Shown in pieces: positions 63,744-64,000 of a stretch of 64,000 nt of DNA. Origin of the DNA: Allomuricauda sp. (lineage in GTDB: Bacteria > Bacteroidota > Bacteroidia > Flavobacteriales > Flavobacteriaceae); contig NZ_JANQLX010000014.1 of NCBI RefSeq assembly GCF_028280385.1, forward strand, positions 62,001-126,000. Direction: 5' to 3'. Under the pieces are notes generated by a model. It did not search any database. It worked only from the letters and a program-made list of their open reading frames with translations, and was not told the DNA's origin. The position numbers and the translations under genes were made by a program. Position 1 is the first letter of the stretch; each line of letters opens with the position of its first letter.

Positions 63744-64000
63744 ATGGAAGATAAAAGAAATTTAAGAAAAGAAAGAATAGGCGTTGTTACCAGCAACAAA
63801 ATGGAAAAGTCCATTGTAGTTTCTGAGGTAAAACGAGTAAAACACCCTATGTACGGTAAGTTCGTTCTGAAGACCAAGAAGTATGTTGCACATGATGAAA
63901 AGAATGACTGCAACGAAGGCGACACCGTTAAAATAATGGAAACCAGACCATTGAGCAAGACGAAATGTTGGAGATTGGTTGAAATCCTTGAAAGAGCTAA
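63744..64000 (+). CDS. rpsQ: 30S ribosomal protein S17, cut at the window end
   Basis: ATG at 63744, 13 bases after rpmC; the frame is open to base 64000 (85 codons plus two bases). It reads [20 protein letters not shown], then [19 protein letters not shown] and [27 protein letters not shown], a near-complete S17 missing only its last residue or few and the stop. Confidence 0.95.
   Translation, partial: MEDKRNLRKERIGVVTSNKMEKSIVVSEVKRVKHPMYGKFVLKTKKYVAHDEKNDCNEGDTVKIMETRPLSKTKCWRLVEILERA

Noticed and set aside
1..64000. Isolated TAnnTTTG matches inside coding regions
   Set aside because: With six fixed bases, dozens of chance matches are expected in the window; only those placed correctly before start codons were kept.
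1..64000. Long antisense and alternate-frame ORFs, such as 49693-50520 (+), 52676-53545 (+) and 56056-56601 (-)
   Set aside because: They lie fully inside well-supported genes on the other strand or frame, show no recognisable motifs and have composition expected of shadows.
1..64000. tRNA, rRNA, CRISPR, insertion sequence or prophage
   Set aside because: No cloverleaf-like T-loop sequences, spaced repeats, transposase motifs or att-type direct repeats were seen; gaps are mostly too short to hold them.

Overview
The window reads as a chromosomal segment of a marine member of the Flavobacteriaceae (Bacteroidota), probably close to the Muricauda/Allomuricauda/Flagellimonas group. This rests on gene content and signals, not on a database search. 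It carries a SusC/SusD pair, a LytS/LytTR two-component pair, DUF5723 and DUF4136 envelope proteins, a fused hypoxanthine phosphoribosyltransferase-adenylate kinase and a Bacteroidota-type ribosomal operon. Start codons mostly lack Shine-Dalgarno sequences, and many genes have the Bacteroidota promoter (TTG, about 16-23 bases, TAnnTTTG). No tRNA, rRNA, CRISPR array, insertion sequence, prophage or defence island was seen, and gene density is high throughout.

Layout. 1-4.7 kb: a truncated TolB-like lipoprotein, a DoxX protein, a Crp/Fnr regulator, a SprT-like metalloprotein, manC (GDP-mannose synthesis) and a DUF389 membrane protein. 4.7-16.4 kb: a metallophosphoesterase, the MlaF/MlaE lipid-transport pair, a PafA-type alkaline phosphatase, a glycosyltransferase, a methyltransferase, a KAS III-like enzyme, gcvP and a UbiA-like membrane protein. 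16.4-24.9 kb: an ECF-type sigma factor with a small partner, a GbsR-regulated methyltransferase/membrane-protein cassette with two matching operator-like sites, an M3 peptidase, purE/purK, the hpt-adk fusion and a GNAT acetyltransferase. 24.9-34 kb: obgE, a DUF4136 lipoprotein, an S9 peptidase, a histidine kinase/LytTR operon preceded by a 17-codon hydrophobic ORF, a second DoxX protein, an SDR, a cupin and mpl. 34-43 kb: DUF1569, radC, a deacetylase-like protein apparently without its metal ligands, a YjjG nucleotidase, a three-gene envelope module, rarA, a rhomboid protease and rlmB. 43-54.5 kb (minus strand): SusC, SusD and a surface lipoprotein with a shared terminator, then an arylsulfotransferase-like lipoprotein and a 1,111-residue VCBS/UnbV lipoprotein. 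54.8 kb to the end: one secreted protein, then the str/S10 ribosomal run rpsL-rpsG-fusA-rpsJ-(structured gap)-rplC-rplD-rplW-rplB-rpsS-rplV-rpsC-rplP-rpmC-rpsQ, with rpsQ cut by the window end.

Most of the window is housekeeping. The points most worth a second look are regulatory or concern altered active sites: the duplicated operator of the GbsR-type regulator, the structured RNA plus terminator between rpsJ and rplC, the hydrophobic micro-ORF ahead of the LytS/LytTR operon, the deacetylase-like, UbiA-like and SDR proteins with altered key residues, and the SusCD/arylsulfotransferase/VCBS block without any recognisable glycan hydrolase. I did not find a clear, entirely new multi-gene system. 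The GbsR-controlled cassette is the best candidate for an undescribed small pathway.
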